From Alphaproteobacteria bacterium (lineage in GTDB: Bacteria; Pseudomonadota; Alphaproteobacteria; UBA9219), in the NCBI GenBank assembly GCA_028690155.1, contig JAQVBU010000007.1, forward strand, positions 37,331-101,330: a stretch of 64,000 bases of DNA, read 5' to 3'. Shown here piece by piece: positions 47,408 to 56,194 of the stretch. Numbering within the stretch: the first letter of the stretch is position 1; each line of letters begins with the position of its first letter. Below the pieces are notes generated by a model. That model had not been told where the DNA came from and made no database searches. It saw nothing but the letters and a program-made list of their open reading frames with translations. The position numbers were made by a program, and so were the translations under genes.

Positions 47408-48196
47408 ATGAGAGCTTTAAGCATTGCCGCGACAGGAATGAGCGCTCAACAGATGAACGTCGAGGTTATCGCGAACAACATTTCAAACTCGTCAACCACT
47501 GGCTTTAAAGCATCGCGGGTCGAGTTTCAGGATCTTTTGTATCAGAACATCCGCACCGTCGGTGCGGATTCGTCGGATAACGGAACCGTCGTTCCTTCCG
47601 GTCTTCAAGTCGGCTTGGGTGTGATGCCGGCGGCCACGTATCGCATCAACACGCAAGGCAACTTATCGGTAACGAACAATTCGTTGGATTTGGCCATCAG
47701 CGGTCGAGGCTATTTCCAAGTTGAGCTTCCTGACGGCACGACGGCCTATACGCGCTCGGGGTCGTTTCAGTTGAACGATAGCGGCGAAATCGTAACCGTT
47801 GACGGTTATACGGTCCTGCCGAGCATTACCGTTCCCGCGACGGCGACCGATCTTACCATTAACTCCAGCGGACAGGTCATCGCCACAATCGCCGGGCAGA
47901 CCGAGCAGCAGACCCTCGGCCAACTTACGTTGGCCAGCTTCATCAATCCCGTCGGCCTTGAAGCGGCAGGCAATAACATTTTGAAGGAAACGGATGCTTC
48001 GGGCTCGCCGACGACGGCGACTCCCGGAACGTCGGGTATAGGCACGATTGTTCAGAAGTCTTTAGAAGGGTCGAACGTCGATATTGTGACGGAAATCACG
48101 ACCCTTATTACGGCCCAGCGTGCGTATGAAATGAATTCCAAGGTTATCAATACGGCGGATCAGATGTTGTCGACGACCAACCAGATGAAGTCGTAA
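47408..48196 (+). CDS. flgG: Flagellar distal rod protein FlgG
   Basis: 262 residues: MRALSIAATGMSAQQMNVEVIANNISNSSTTGFKASR at the start, LQVGLGVMPAATYRINTQGN, and the C-terminal SNVDIVTEITTLITAQRAYEMNSKVI. It follows flgF by 18 bp with an AAGGGG-type site. Confidence 0.95.
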   Translation: MRALSIAATGMSAQQMNVEVIANNISNSSTTGFKASRVEFQDLLYQNIRTVGADSSDNGTVVPSGLQVGLGVMPAATYRINTQGNLSVTNNSLDLAISGRGYFQVELPDGTTAYTRSGSFQLNDSGEIVTVDGYTVLPSITVPATATDLTINSSGQVIATIAGQTEQQTLGQLTLASFINPVGLEAAGNNILKETDASGSPTTATPGTSGIGTIVQKSLEGSNVDIVTEITTLITAQRAYEMNSKVINTADQMLSTTNQMKS

Positions 48197-48209
48197 CCAT
48201 GAGGACGGC

Positions 48210-49190
48210 ATGAGAAAAAGAGCGCGTATTCTTTTGATGGCATGGCTGGCTTTTTCGTGGAGCGTAGGCTCCTCGACGCCGTGCGAGGCGGGGACATCTG
48301 TGACTTTGGTAGGGCCTTACGTCGATGTGTCGGGGGATACCGTTCGACTGAGTGATCTTTTTTCCGGCCTCCCGTCTGCGGCCGATCGCGACATTGCCCA
48401 AGCGCCGCCCGCGTGTGAGCCGGCTCTTTACGACAGCGCGGTTTTGGATACCCTTGCGCAGGCCTATCGGTTGGACTGGTCGTCTTCCCGCGAGGGTGTC
48501 GCGCATGTGACGGTGGCGTCGGCCTGTTCGCACATTACGAGCGCCATGATTCGGCAGGCCGTTCGAGCGAGGCTTCAAAACGAGGGTGCCCTCAAAAAGG
48601 TTACGTTCGATGTTGCCTTTGATCGTCGCGATCCTTCGTTGGATGTCGCCGTTGACGGAACGCCGTCTTTTTCGCTGGATAAATTTTTCTACGATCCCAC
48701 CACGCGGGCGTTCCGTGCGGTTCTTGAAGCCGAAACGCCAAGGGGTCGAAAAACGCTGGCTCTTAGTGGAAAAACTTTAGTCCGGTATCGTGCGCCGATC
48801 CTTTCAAAAAGGATCGAAGCGCACGCTATTATCCGGTCGAGCGATCTTGATTGGATCGAGGTTCCCGAGGAAAGAGTCACAGCCGATATCGTAACCGAAG
48901 CGGATCAGTTGGTCGGTCGCGAGGTCAAGCGCAATCTTCCTGAAGGCGAGCTTGTAAGCGCGCGGGATATTATGCCTCAACGTTTGGTGCCGCGTGGCTC
49001 TCTTGTGACATTGAAAATTGAAACGCCCTACATTTTGATGACGACGCAAGGAAAGGCCCAAGAAGATGGGGCTGAAGGCGATGTCATCCGGGTGATCAAC
49101 ACGCAAAGCAATCGGGTTATTGAAGGCGTCGTCGTTGCGCCCGGCGTTGTCGAGGTTCGTGTCGCGCGGAAAGTGGCTTTGGCAAGGTAG
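48210..49190 (+). CDS. flgA: Flagella basal body P-ring formation protein FlgA
   Basis: 326 residues with a signal peptide (about 28 residues, ending near CEAG). The C-terminal SAF-like domain includes RIEAHAIIRSSDLDWIEVPEERV and LPEGELVSARDIMPQRLVPRGSLVTL. It is a periplasmic chaperone for FlgI ring assembly. It is longer than E. coli FlgA, as is usual in Alphaproteobacteria. FlgI itself is not in the window. Confidence 0.88.
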   Translation: MRKRARILLMAWLAFSWSVGSSTPCEAGTSVTLVGPYVDVSGDTVRLSDLFSGLPSAADRDIAQAPPACEPALYDSAVLDTLAQAYRLDWSSSREGVAHVTVASACSHITSAMIRQAVRARLQNEGALKKVTFDVAFDRRDPSLDVAVDGTPSFSLDKFFYDPTTRAFRAVLEAETPRGRKTLALSGKTLVRYRAPILSKRIEAHAIIRSSDLDWIEVPEERVTADIVTEADQLVGREVKRNLPEGELVSARDIMPQRLVPRGSLVTLKIETPYILMTTQGKAQEDGAEGDVIRVINTQSNRVIEGVVVAPGVVEVRVARKVALAR

Positions 49191-49197
49191 GATCGTT

Positions 49198-49950
49198 ATG
49201 CTTAGATCTCGTTATCCATCGGTACTTTTAGCAGTCGCAGCCTTGTTGTGCCTGCCAGGGTGCAATGCGTTTGACAGGATTTCGTCCATCGGCGATCAGC
49301 CTAAGCTTGCATCAATCGAGAATCCTACGGCCCGCAACGGCTATAGGCCTGTAACTATGCCGATGCCTTTGCCGTCGCTGCAGGATCGTCAGCCGAATTC
49401 TCTTTGGGAAACGGGGGGACGGGCTTTCTTCCGCGATCAGAGGGCGGCTCGTGTCGGCGACATCTTGACGGTCATTGTCGAGATCGACGATAAGGCTCAA
49501 ATTTCGAATGAAACCAAGCGGTCGCGGTCGAATTCCAATACCGCCAATTTAACGAGCTTTCTCGGATTCGAGACTAAGTTGAGCAAGGTGTTGCCGACCT
49601 CGGTCGATCCGGCAAGCCTTATCGATTCGGGAAGCGATACAAGCAATGATGGAAAAGGATCCATCGGGCGCTCAGAAAAAGTTGATTTACGCATTGCTGC
49701 CACAATTATTCAGATCCTTCCCAATGGAAATATGGTTCTCGAAGGCAAACAACAGGTCAACGTCAACTATGACATGCGCGAATTGACGGTGAACGGGATC
49801 ATTCGCCCACAGGATATTTCCGCCGATAACACGATTACCTACGATCAAATCGCTGAAGCGCGGATTAACTACGGCGGACAAGGACTTATTGCCGATGTTC
49901 AACAGCCTCGCTACGGCGATCAGCTTTACGATATTCTCATGCCTTTCTAG
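49198..49950 (+). CDS. flgH: Flagellar L-ring protein FlgH
   Basis: A 250-residue outer-membrane lipoprotein with lipobox LPGC (Cys22). SLWETGGRAFFRDQRAARVGDILTVIVEIDDKAQI and GNMVLEGKQQVNVNYDMRELTVNGIIRPQDIS are characteristic. The ATG at 49198, 8 bp after flgA, gives the lipoprotein signal; the longer frame from 49120 does not. Confidence 0.92.
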   Translation: MLRSRYPSVLLAVAALLCLPGCNAFDRISSIGDQPKLASIENPTARNGYRPVTMPMPLPSLQDRQPNSLWETGGRAFFRDQRAARVGDILTVIVEIDDKAQISNETKRSRSNSNTANLTSFLGFETKLSKVLPTSVDPASLIDSGSDTSNDGKGSIGRSEKVDLRIAATIIQILPNGNMVLEGKQQVNVNYDMRELTVNGIIRPQDISADNTITYDQIAEARINYGGQGLIADVQQPRYGDQLYDILMPF

Positions 49951-50087
49951 CCTTCGTCGAAGGAGGGGATCGTTGGCCGGATTAAAGAAGAAGGTGTTCC
50001 CTGGAGGGTCAGAGAGTCTTTGCTATGAGGTTTTTTCCGGCCTTTTTATGAAAAAATTAACACCATAAGCCGTAGGATAAAGCCCAT

Positions 50088-51758
50088 GTGTTTGTTAACG
50101 AAAAGAAGAGTCTAGGTCTGATGTTCGAACCACTCGATCTTGCCGATGTGCTGGCGGCGGCTGGCGATGTTGCCTATGATTGGGATCTGAGTAACGATAC
50201 GCTCGTCTGGTTTGGGTCATGGCAAACACTTTTCCCCGAAAAGCCTCCCCAGGATTCCCAAGCTCTTTACCACGTCTTGCACCCGGACGACCGACACATT
50301 TTTTTCAGCGGTGAGACGAATGTCCTCAATCGGCAGTTTCGTATTAATCACCCCTCGAACGGCATTTTATGGATCCACGAACGTGGACAAGGGAAGAGCG
50401 ACACCGACAAACGTGCAATACGTCAGTACGGCGTATGGCGCATCATTGATCGTCCCGCGCATGGGGTTTCTTTTTCGGAGGAGCCGTATCGGGATCTCCT
50501 GACCGGATGCTTCAAGCGCCATGCGATGCAGTCGCATTTGGCGCGGGCCATTGAAAACGCCAAGCTTACGCGCCGCGTTGCGGCTTACCTTGTCGTCGAT
50601 ATCGACAAGATGTCCTTTGTGAACGAGGCTATCGGCACCGAAGCCGGCGATGCCGTTCTTTTAGGCGTATCCAAACGCTTGTCTCAGATCATTCCTTCTC
50701 GAGCTCTTTTGGGCCGCGTTGGTGGGGATACGTTCGGTGTTTTGCTTCCCGAACCCTTGGGTAACGATCTGCAAGCGTTAGCCGAGCACGTCATCGACGA
50801 TTTCCGCAACGCGCCTTTGATTGTGTCCAACGCGCCGTTGCATATCACCGTTTCGGTGGGGGGCGTTCGGTTGCCGACAGTGGCAAAAAGCGGCAATGAA
50901 GCTATGATTTTCGCCGAGCAGGCGTTGCACATGGCGCGGCAGCGCGGGTTGAACAGTTTCATCGAGTATGTCGACAGTCCCGAACGTGTTCAGGAAAACC
51001 GTCAGCTTTTGGAACTGCGAGAACGCATTAAACACGCCTTTAAAGCGGATGGTTTTCGTTTGGCCTATCAACCTATTGTGGCGGCGACAACGGGTCTCCC
51101 TATTTTCTACGAGGCCTTAGTTCGTATGTTTGGAGACGATAAGAAACCAATCCCGGCCTTTTTGTTCGTTCCGATGATTGAGCAAATGGGCTTGGCCAGC
51201 GAATTGGATCGACTCGTCTTTTCATTGGTGTTGCGCGACCTCGCAGAAAACCCGTCACTTCGCGTAGCGGTCAACGTTTCGGGCTTTACCGCATCTCAGT
51301 CCGAATGGACGGATTATATCCGCGAACTTCTTGCATCCCATTCTAGCCTTGCCGAGCGGATGGTGGTTGAGATCACGGAAACGGCCGTTCTTGTCGACGT
51401 TGGCGAAACGAAGCGTTTTGTGAGCATGCTTAAGGAGTTTGGGGCAAGCGTTGCGTTGGATGACTTTGGCGCGGGATCGACATCCATTCGTTATTTGCGC
51501 GAGTTGGGTTTGTCGATCATGAAGATCGACAAAGATCTTTTGAAGGACGTTCTGACCAACGGCGAACAGCAGCACCTTGTTTCCGTTTTGATCGAACTTG
51601 CCCGCGGCCTCGGCATCAAGACCGTCGCCGAAGGCGTCGAGACCAGCGAAGTCGCCGCGTGGCTTCGCGGCACGAAAATCGACTATATGCAGGGCTATTT
51701 CTTTGGCCGCCCCGCTCTCGAACGCCCCGCTGGCGGCGCCGTCACCGAAGATGCTTGA
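50088..51758 (+). CDS. PAS-like, degenerate GGDEF and EAL protein
   Basis: About 556 residues. An N-terminal PAS-like region (AAGDVAYDWDLSNDTLVWFG, then HVLHPDDR) is followed by a GGDEF domain whose signature is GGDTF, lacking the second acid, and an EAL domain with the metal and catalytic motifs FYEALVRM, VAVNVSGFT, EITETAVL, ALDDFGAGSTS and KTVAEGVE. It is therefore a likely c-di-GMP phosphodiesterase with a sensory or GTP-binding GGDEF domain. The start is uncertain: GTG at 50088 or ATG at 50121. It follows flgH and may tune motility. A fragment of its 3' region recurs at 54063. Confidence 0.8.
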   Translation: MFVNEKKSLGLMFEPLDLADVLAAAGDVAYDWDLSNDTLVWFGSWQTLFPEKPPQDSQALYHVLHPDDRHIFFSGETNVLNRQFRINHPSNGILWIHERGQGKSDTDKRAIRQYGVWRIIDRPAHGVSFSEEPYRDLLTGCFKRHAMQSHLARAIENAKLTRRVAAYLVVDIDKMSFVNEAIGTEAGDAVLLGVSKRLSQIIPSRALLGRVGGDTFGVLLPEPLGNDLQALAEHVIDDFRNAPLIVSNAPLHITVSVGGVRLPTVAKSGNEAMIFAEQALHMARQRGLNSFIEYVDSPERVQENRQLLELRERIKHAFKADGFRLAYQPIVAATTGLPIFYEALVRMFGDDKKPIPAFLFVPMIEQMGLASELDRLVFSLVLRDLAENPSLRVAVNVSGFTASQSEWTDYIRELLASHSSLAERMVVEITETAVLVDVGETKRFVSMLKEFGASVALDDFGAGSTSIRYLRELGLSIMKIDKDLLKDVLTNGEQQHLVSVLIELARGLGIKTVAEGVETSEVAAWLRGTKIDYMQGYFFGRPALERPAGGAVTEDA

Positions 51759-52103
51759 GAGATTCTATGGGATGTTTTCGGGCGGGGGTTCTTTGTGCCG
51801 CCAACGGAAGCGTTGACCCTCTTTTCAGAAATTCCATGGGCCTCTGAAGAGCGAACGACAGGGAATCTCCGAGAGAAAAACACAAAAGGCCCCAGAGCTT
51901 AGATTACAGTACCGGATAGACCATCGGATTTATCTTAACGCTCTGTTTTGATGGGGTTAATGACGCGTTTTTTTGGGGGGTATTCAGAACAGAGGGGCCC
52001 TCTGATATGAAAATATTTTTTAAGAGAAATAATGCGGATTATTTGTTAGCTTGATCATCATTGCGTAAATTCTATTTTAAAAAAAGTATAAGAAGAAAAG
52101 GCT
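51759..52103. other. Left edge of island; first copy of a 71-bp repeat
   Basis: A 345-bp gap. Positions 51811-51881 recur almost identically at 54141-54211 (one base indel near the start). From about 51900 the sequence becomes AT-rich, and no gene is seen before 52104. Confidence 0.7.
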
Positions 52104-52613
52104 ATGATGAATCTTTCACCAAAAAAAGAAAAACTCAAAAAATTTAAAGCTGCGGCCGGAAGCGCTTGTTCAAAGGTTAAACATAAGGCGGTTACGGTTG
52201 GAGCTTTTTCTTTACCAACGCTTATGGGCCTATGTGTTGCCGGGAGCCTTAATAGTTCGGTGCCGGGCGACTTTTGCCCTACCGTTGTCGTCGTCAGCGG
52301 TGTGTGTGGGGTCTTAATAGGCGGTTTTATGGAAAGAAGAGAAGGTGAAGGGGATCCCATACTCTTGGGGGGCGCCAATGCGGTTATCGGAGGAATAGTT
52401 AGCTTGGTGCTTGTGGGAATGATAGGAGATCCTGCTGCCAGCGCGGCGTGTGCGAAAGACGCTTATACGGTTGTTGGCAATGCAGTAAATATCTCCGCGT
52501 CTCATGTGTTGGCGCCTGTCGCCGGTCTTGCCATTATGGGGGACAAGCATCCTGTGCGCGAAGCGCGGTCGCGGATCAGAGGCCTCGCCAAAGAGATTTT
52601 GAAACTTGCCTAA
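52104..52613 (+). CDS. Small membrane protein of unknown function
   Basis: 169 residues: a Lys-rich N-terminus (residues 1-30), then about four hydrophobic segments (30-50, 58-75, 92-108, 128-148) rich in Gly and Val. I do not recognise the family. It is the first of two genes between the duplicated flanks. The Lys-rich cytosolic face and codon use differ from nearby core genes. Confidence 0.5.
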   Translation: MMNLSPKKEKLKKFKAAAGSACSKVKHKAVTVGAFSLPTLMGLCVAGSLNSSVPGDFCPTVVVVSGVCGVLIGGFMERREGEGDPILLGGANAVIGGIVSLVLVGMIGDPAASAACAKDAYTVVGNAVNISASHVLAPVAGLAIMGDKHPVREARSRIRGLAKEILKLA

Positions 52614-52953
52614 AAAGGGGCGCAGCAGCTTTCACTCACGGCGTTCGCGAAGGCGGGTGGGTGAATCTGGGCACTGGAAGGCCCCACTAACAGTAAGCCA
52701 ATAGCCAAAGAAACATGATCATGGCGACAGGGGCATTGAGAATAGTTTATGTCAGGGGATCGTTAACTATATAGCGCGATGAGACGTTCCGCGAAAACTA
52801 TAGATATCAACATATTGATTATGCAGTTTTTCCCCGTTTCAAGATCGGAGGGTTAATCCGGTCGCAATTGTTTTTAACCTTTTTATATTGGCAATACATG
52901 TGTTAGTTACGGCTTATTGGCAAACCGATATTCAATTTGTTTTGGAGGATGTT
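52614..52953. other. AT-rich gap between island genes
   Basis: A 340-bp stretch with no convincing gene. It holds TATATAG- and ACTATAGATAT-type segments that may be promoter parts, but no boxes with proper spacing were found. Confidence 0.4.
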
Positions 52954-53925
52954 ATGGATAGTGAAACAAACCTCATACTCTCTCATTGGCGCGTGCACGA
53001 TGATCGTGAATTCTGGAGAGAGCATTCATGCGGAAAAAAAGATTGGTTGTGGCCTTATGATGCCTTGGCCACAGCCGAGCTTGCGCACGATCTTCAAGAA
53101 AAATATTCAACTTCGGATGTGTATTCTTTGGGTTATGGAATCACATGGCCGGTGAAGGCGTTGGAGATCGAGCGGGCTACTCTATACAACTCATCTGAAA
53201 AAACGGGGTTCATTCCCTTCGAAGGCACGTTATTCAACCGGTCGAAAAGAGACGGCGGCACTTTTGTTTATTCGCCGCTTCCCAATATAGACCTTAATGA
53301 AAGCAAAAGAAAATATACGGAATTTCTGGAAAAATTCGGCCTTTCTTCCGACACCATTATTGACCGTTTTGAAAAAGATAAAGTTTCCACGACGATCGTG
53401 AATTTATCCAAAGGTGGGGAAGAGGCGGCATCTTTTCTTTTTATACTTCTTTCCGCAGCGCGAGAAAACGGGAATGAAGATCGTTTGCGCAAAGCCCTTA
53501 ATGTTCACTTGATTACGTCTCGGTTTGCAACGCTTGAAACGATTTTTCCGTCGGCGCTTAAAATTGACGGTTTTGATCCGGTCCCCTGCTGCTGCGAAGA
53601 ACGGAAGTATAGCTATCTTTATGTGCTTTGGAATAATGGCTTTAGCGCCGACCTCGTTCCCGACTATCCACCAGCCGCATGGGGAAAAATGCCGGGTTCG
53701 GCCAGGGGCGAAAAGAAAATTTTGGATTATACGGAGAAAAAATTAAGAGAAGCCGTCCTGATCGTCAATTGTGCTCCTGAACGCGCAGATGAATGGGTGC
53801 AAGCAGGAGAAAAAAGCGGCCCGATCATCGATGAAATTTGCGTTGATGCCCGCATACCGCCTACGCGCGAACAAACGACGCAAAAGAATAAAACGATCAA
53901 AGGCACAAAAGAATTGCATTCGTAA
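52954..53925 (+). CDS. Orphan cytoplasmic protein in island
   Basis: 323 residues, no signal peptide or membrane segment. Features are an aromatic-rich N-terminus (HWRVHDDREFWREH, KKDWLWPYDALA), a helical middle (GGEEAASFLFILLSAARENG), a CCC triplet in PVPCCCEERKYSYLY, and a Lys-rich C-terminus. I do not recognise a family. The ATG at 52954 follows a strong GGAGG 7 nt upstream; the frame to 52888 lacks a ribosome site. Confidence 0.55.
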   Translation: MDSETNLILSHWRVHDDREFWREHSCGKKDWLWPYDALATAELAHDLQEKYSTSDVYSLGYGITWPVKALEIERATLYNSSEKTGFIPFEGTLFNRSKRDGGTFVYSPLPNIDLNESKRKYTEFLEKFGLSSDTIIDRFEKDKVSTTIVNLSKGGEEAASFLFILLSAARENGNEDRLRKALNVHLITSRFATLETIFPSALKIDGFDPVPCCCEERKYSYLYVLWNNGFSADLVPDYPPAAWGKMPGSARGEKKILDYTEKKLREAVLIVNCAPERADEWVQAGEKSGPIIDEICVDARIPPTREQTTQKNKTIKGTKELHS

Positions 53926-54062
53926 CCATTGCGAATAAATCTGGTTTGCGGATATCGAAATAGTCAAATATTTGACGGTACCCCGCTTGAGCTTTAGGTC
54001 CTGCCCCTTGGCGCGCAAGACGTTGGTGACATCGAAGGTGGTGGTGCTACCAAAGCCTCAAC

Positions 54063-54146
54063 TTGCGCGAGTTGGGTTTGTCGATCATGAAGATCGACAA
54101 GGAACTTTTGAAGGATATCCTGATCAACCGCGAACAGGAGCGTTGA
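54063..54146 (+). pseudogene. Fragment of an EAL-domain gene
   Basis: Twenty-eight codons including LRELGLSIMKIDKELLKD ending at a TGA match residues near the end of the EAL protein at 50088-51758 (DNA 51495-51572). Differences are mainly conservative (DL to EL, DV to DI). It continues into the 71-bp repeat. No functional frame remains. Confidence 0.75.
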
Positions 54147-54211
54147 CCTCTTTTCAGAAATTCCATGGGCCTCTGAAGAGCGAACGACAGGGAATCTCCG
54201 AGAGAAAAACG
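54141..54211. repeat. Second copy of the 71-bp island-flanking repeat
   Basis: Nearly identical to 51811-51881, sharing CTTTTCAGAAATTCCATGGG and GAATCTCCGAGAGAAAAAC. It ends about 24 bp from tRNA-Val(UAC). The two copies bracket the two-gene island. Confidence 0.85.
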
Positions 54212-54234
54212 AATGCCTGCACGGGCTTGCGTGC

Positions 54235-54309
54235 TGGTGGGCGGTGAGGGGTTCGAACCCCCGGCCTCCTCGGTGTAAACGAGATGCTCTTCCGCTGAGC
54301 TAACCGCCC
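54235..54309 (-). tRNA. tRNA-Val (anticodon UAC)
   Basis: A 75-nt cloverleaf on the minus strand with encoded CCA; acceptor GGGCGGT pairs with ACCGCCC, the anticodon loop is TTTACAC and the T loop TTCGAAC. A 5-bp hairpin (GCACG/CGTGC) follows the CCA, then GCATTCG and a T run, the same layout as after tRNA-Val(GAC) at 374-448. Confidence 0.95.
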
Positions 54310-54437
54310 TGAAGTTGTTTTCGATTAGCAGAAATACGACAGAAGGACGATCTTTTTTTCAAGAATTTCAGAATAGTCTGTCCTTTAAGTGGCCGATGCG
54401 ATAATCAAAGGGTCTTTAACCCTTTGGGGCCGGTTGT

Positions 54438-55013
54438 ATGATTCGCAAAATTTATGACTGGGTGTTGCGTAACGCCGAAAAGCCTTATGCGGCGTGGATT
54501 CTTTTCGCGACGGCTGTGGCCGAGGCATCCTTTTTCCCCTTGCCCCCGGATATCCTTCTTTTGCCCATGATCGTGGCCCAGCGCGAGCGGGCGTGGCGTC
54601 TTGCGGCGATTTGTACGGCCGGATCGGTTTTGGGCGGTATCTTGGGGTACGCGATTGGCGCGTTTGCCATGGCGACGGTGGGCCAATGGATCGTGGATAC
54701 CTATCACCTTGAGCGGGCGTTTCAGACTTTTCACGATGGGTTCAACGAATGGGGCGTATGGATTATTCTGATCAAAGGGCTGACGCCTATCCCGTTCAAG
54801 TTGGTTACCATTGCAAGCGGCGTTGCTCAGTTGAATATGGCCGTCTTTGTCTTGGCGGCCTTGGCAACGCGCGGCGCCCGTTTCTTCCTTCTGGCTGCGT
54901 TGGTTTACAAGTTCGGCGAGCCGATCCGACTCTTTATTGAAAAGTACCTGACGTGGATTGCGTTTGGCGTTCTTCTTGCGATCATTGCCGGGTTTTGGAT
55001 CGTTCTAGGCTAA
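54438..55013 (+). CDS. DedA/YqaA-family membrane protein
   Basis: 191 residues, about five hydrophobic helices. AEASFFPLPPDILLLPM and GYAIGAFAMATVGQWI match the SNARE-associated (DedA/YqaA) fold, and GLTPIPFKLVTIASGVAQLN is its second half. DedA proteins are lipid transporters or scramblases. Its 3' end overlaps the convergent dipeptidase gene by 4 bp. Confidence 0.82.
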   Translation: MIRKIYDWVLRNAEKPYAAWILFATAVAEASFFPLPPDILLLPMIVAQRERAWRLAAICTAGSVLGGILGYAIGAFAMATVGQWIVDTYHLERAFQTFHDGFNEWGVWIILIKGLTPIPFKLVTIASGVAQLNMAVFVLAALATRGARFFLLAALVYKFGEPIRLFIEKYLTWIAFGVLLAIIAGFWIVLG

Positions 55014-55720
55014 GCCACACGGCCATAAATGGCGAACGTGTCAGGGTTTTGGGGGTGATCGGCCCATGTGGCCAGTTGATCGCCGCGTGAGAAATGCCAC
55101 CATTCCGAAGGATTGCGGACAAAGCCCTCGCGGGCAAGAAGTTCGCAAAGCTGCTTGCGGTTTGCATGGGCGCGTTTCCCTGTCGGATCCGCGGCTTCGG
55201 CAAAATAGTCAGGCCTTGAGCGGTCCGAGTTTTCGTCGAAAGGCGAGCCCATATCAAGGTCGTCCCCTGCGTCGTTTACAAGAGTGCAATCGAAGGCGGC
55301 GCCTGTGCTGTGAGGCGGAGGGCGCGCCGGATTCTCGCAGGGAACGGCCCAAAGGCGGAAGACTTTTTCCCAAACAGCCTCGCGGCTGGCTTCGGCAAGG
55401 GCGTCAACATTAAGGCCTTCTTCTTGAAGCTGCTGGGTGAAGGCTTTTTGAACCAAGTAGTCTTGCACCTTGTTGGGGCGATAGGCATCAAATAACTTGA
55501 TTTTCCAGCCGGGATGGGATTGGTGCAACAGTTCCTGTGCACGCAGGAGGGATTCAAGAATGGACTGGCGCAACATCCAAGGCGAGCAGGTTTCATAAGG
55601 TGCGCCGGCGCTGAGATAAGGGTGGGGGTCGCTAAGGACGAAGACACCTTGGGGAATGACGGCCATGGGTTCGCCGCATTCTCGGATTAGGACATGCTGA
55701 TAAGGTTTATCGAAAGACAT
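55010..55720 (-). CDS. D-Ala-D-Ala dipeptidase (VanX/DdpX type)
   Basis: 236 residues of zinc peptidase family M15D. DAYRP holds Arg81; zinc ligands are His137 and Asp144 (HSTGAAFD) and His209, with catalytic Glu206 (EWWH). There is no signal peptide, so it acts in the cytosol, likely recycling D-Ala-D-Ala rather than giving vancomycin resistance. The DUF721 gene is 3 bp upstream. Confidence 0.87.
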   Translation of the reverse strand: MSFDKPYQHVLIRECGEPMAVIPQGVFVLSDPHPYLSAGAPYETCSPWMLRQSILESLLRAQELLHQSHPGWKIKLFDAYRPNKVQDYLVQKAFTQQLQEEGLNVDALAEASREAVWEKVFRLWAVPCENPARPPPHSTGAAFDCTLVNDAGDDLDMGSPFDENSDRSRPDYFAEAADPTGKRAHANRKQLCELLAREGFVRNPSEWWHFSRGDQLATWADHPQNPDTFAIYGRVA

Positions 55721-55723
55721 GGC

Positions 55724-56194
55724 TTAACTTTTCTCTGTGAGTATGGCTTCGCCGAAACGTTCCAGAGCCACGCGAAGATCGTCGTGATCAATGGATGATG
55801 CGCATTCTTTTATGGCGGCGCGTTTTTCCGGGTCGACCTCCTTTTTTTCCTTTTTGACGTGTGGGGGCGGCACGGCCGCCGCATCGAGAAGAATGCGCGT
55901 AAAAGCCTCATAGCCAAGATAGGTATTGATACGGCGACGGATAAGGTCGGCTTTAAAACTGAACTCCATAGCCAACCCTTTGGGAAGGCGGATGGTTAAC
56001 GTTCCTTTTTTTCGTTGGGCTTCGTGAGGCTGGTAGGGAAAGGTTATCTTGATCGGTGTCGTGTTTTGGGCATACTCGCTCCCGACGATGTCAGCCCAGT
56101 GACCGAGCAATGTGGCAAACAGCCCCCAGTCCTTGCCGGCGGAATGACGGGCAACTTTATCGACGGCATCGGCGAGTGGACGTAATTCAATCAT
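55724..56194 (-). CDS. DUF721 protein (DciA-like)
   Basis: 156 residues. LFATLLGHWADIVGSEYAQNTTPIKI and GTLTIRLPKGLAMEFSFKADLIRRRINTYLGYEAF form the DUF721 domain; DciA proteins of this family load the replicative helicase in bacteria without DnaC. The ATG at 56194 overlaps the mutY ATG on the other strand; an upstream ATG (56230) would overlap mutY by more. The C-terminal tail is charged. Confidence 0.75.
   Translation of the reverse strand: MIELRPLADAVDKVARHSAGKDWGLFATLLGHWADIVGSEYAQNTTPIKITFPYQPHEAQRKKGTLTIRLPKGLAMEFSFKADLIRRRINTYLGYEAFTRILLDAAAVPPPHVKKEKKEVDPEKRAAIKECASSIDHDDLRVALERFGEAILTEKS

Noticed and set aside
55010..55720. Vancomycin-resistance role for the VanX-like enzyme
   Set aside because: No vanH or vanA ligase nearby; Gram-negative cytosolic members recycle D-Ala-D-Ala.
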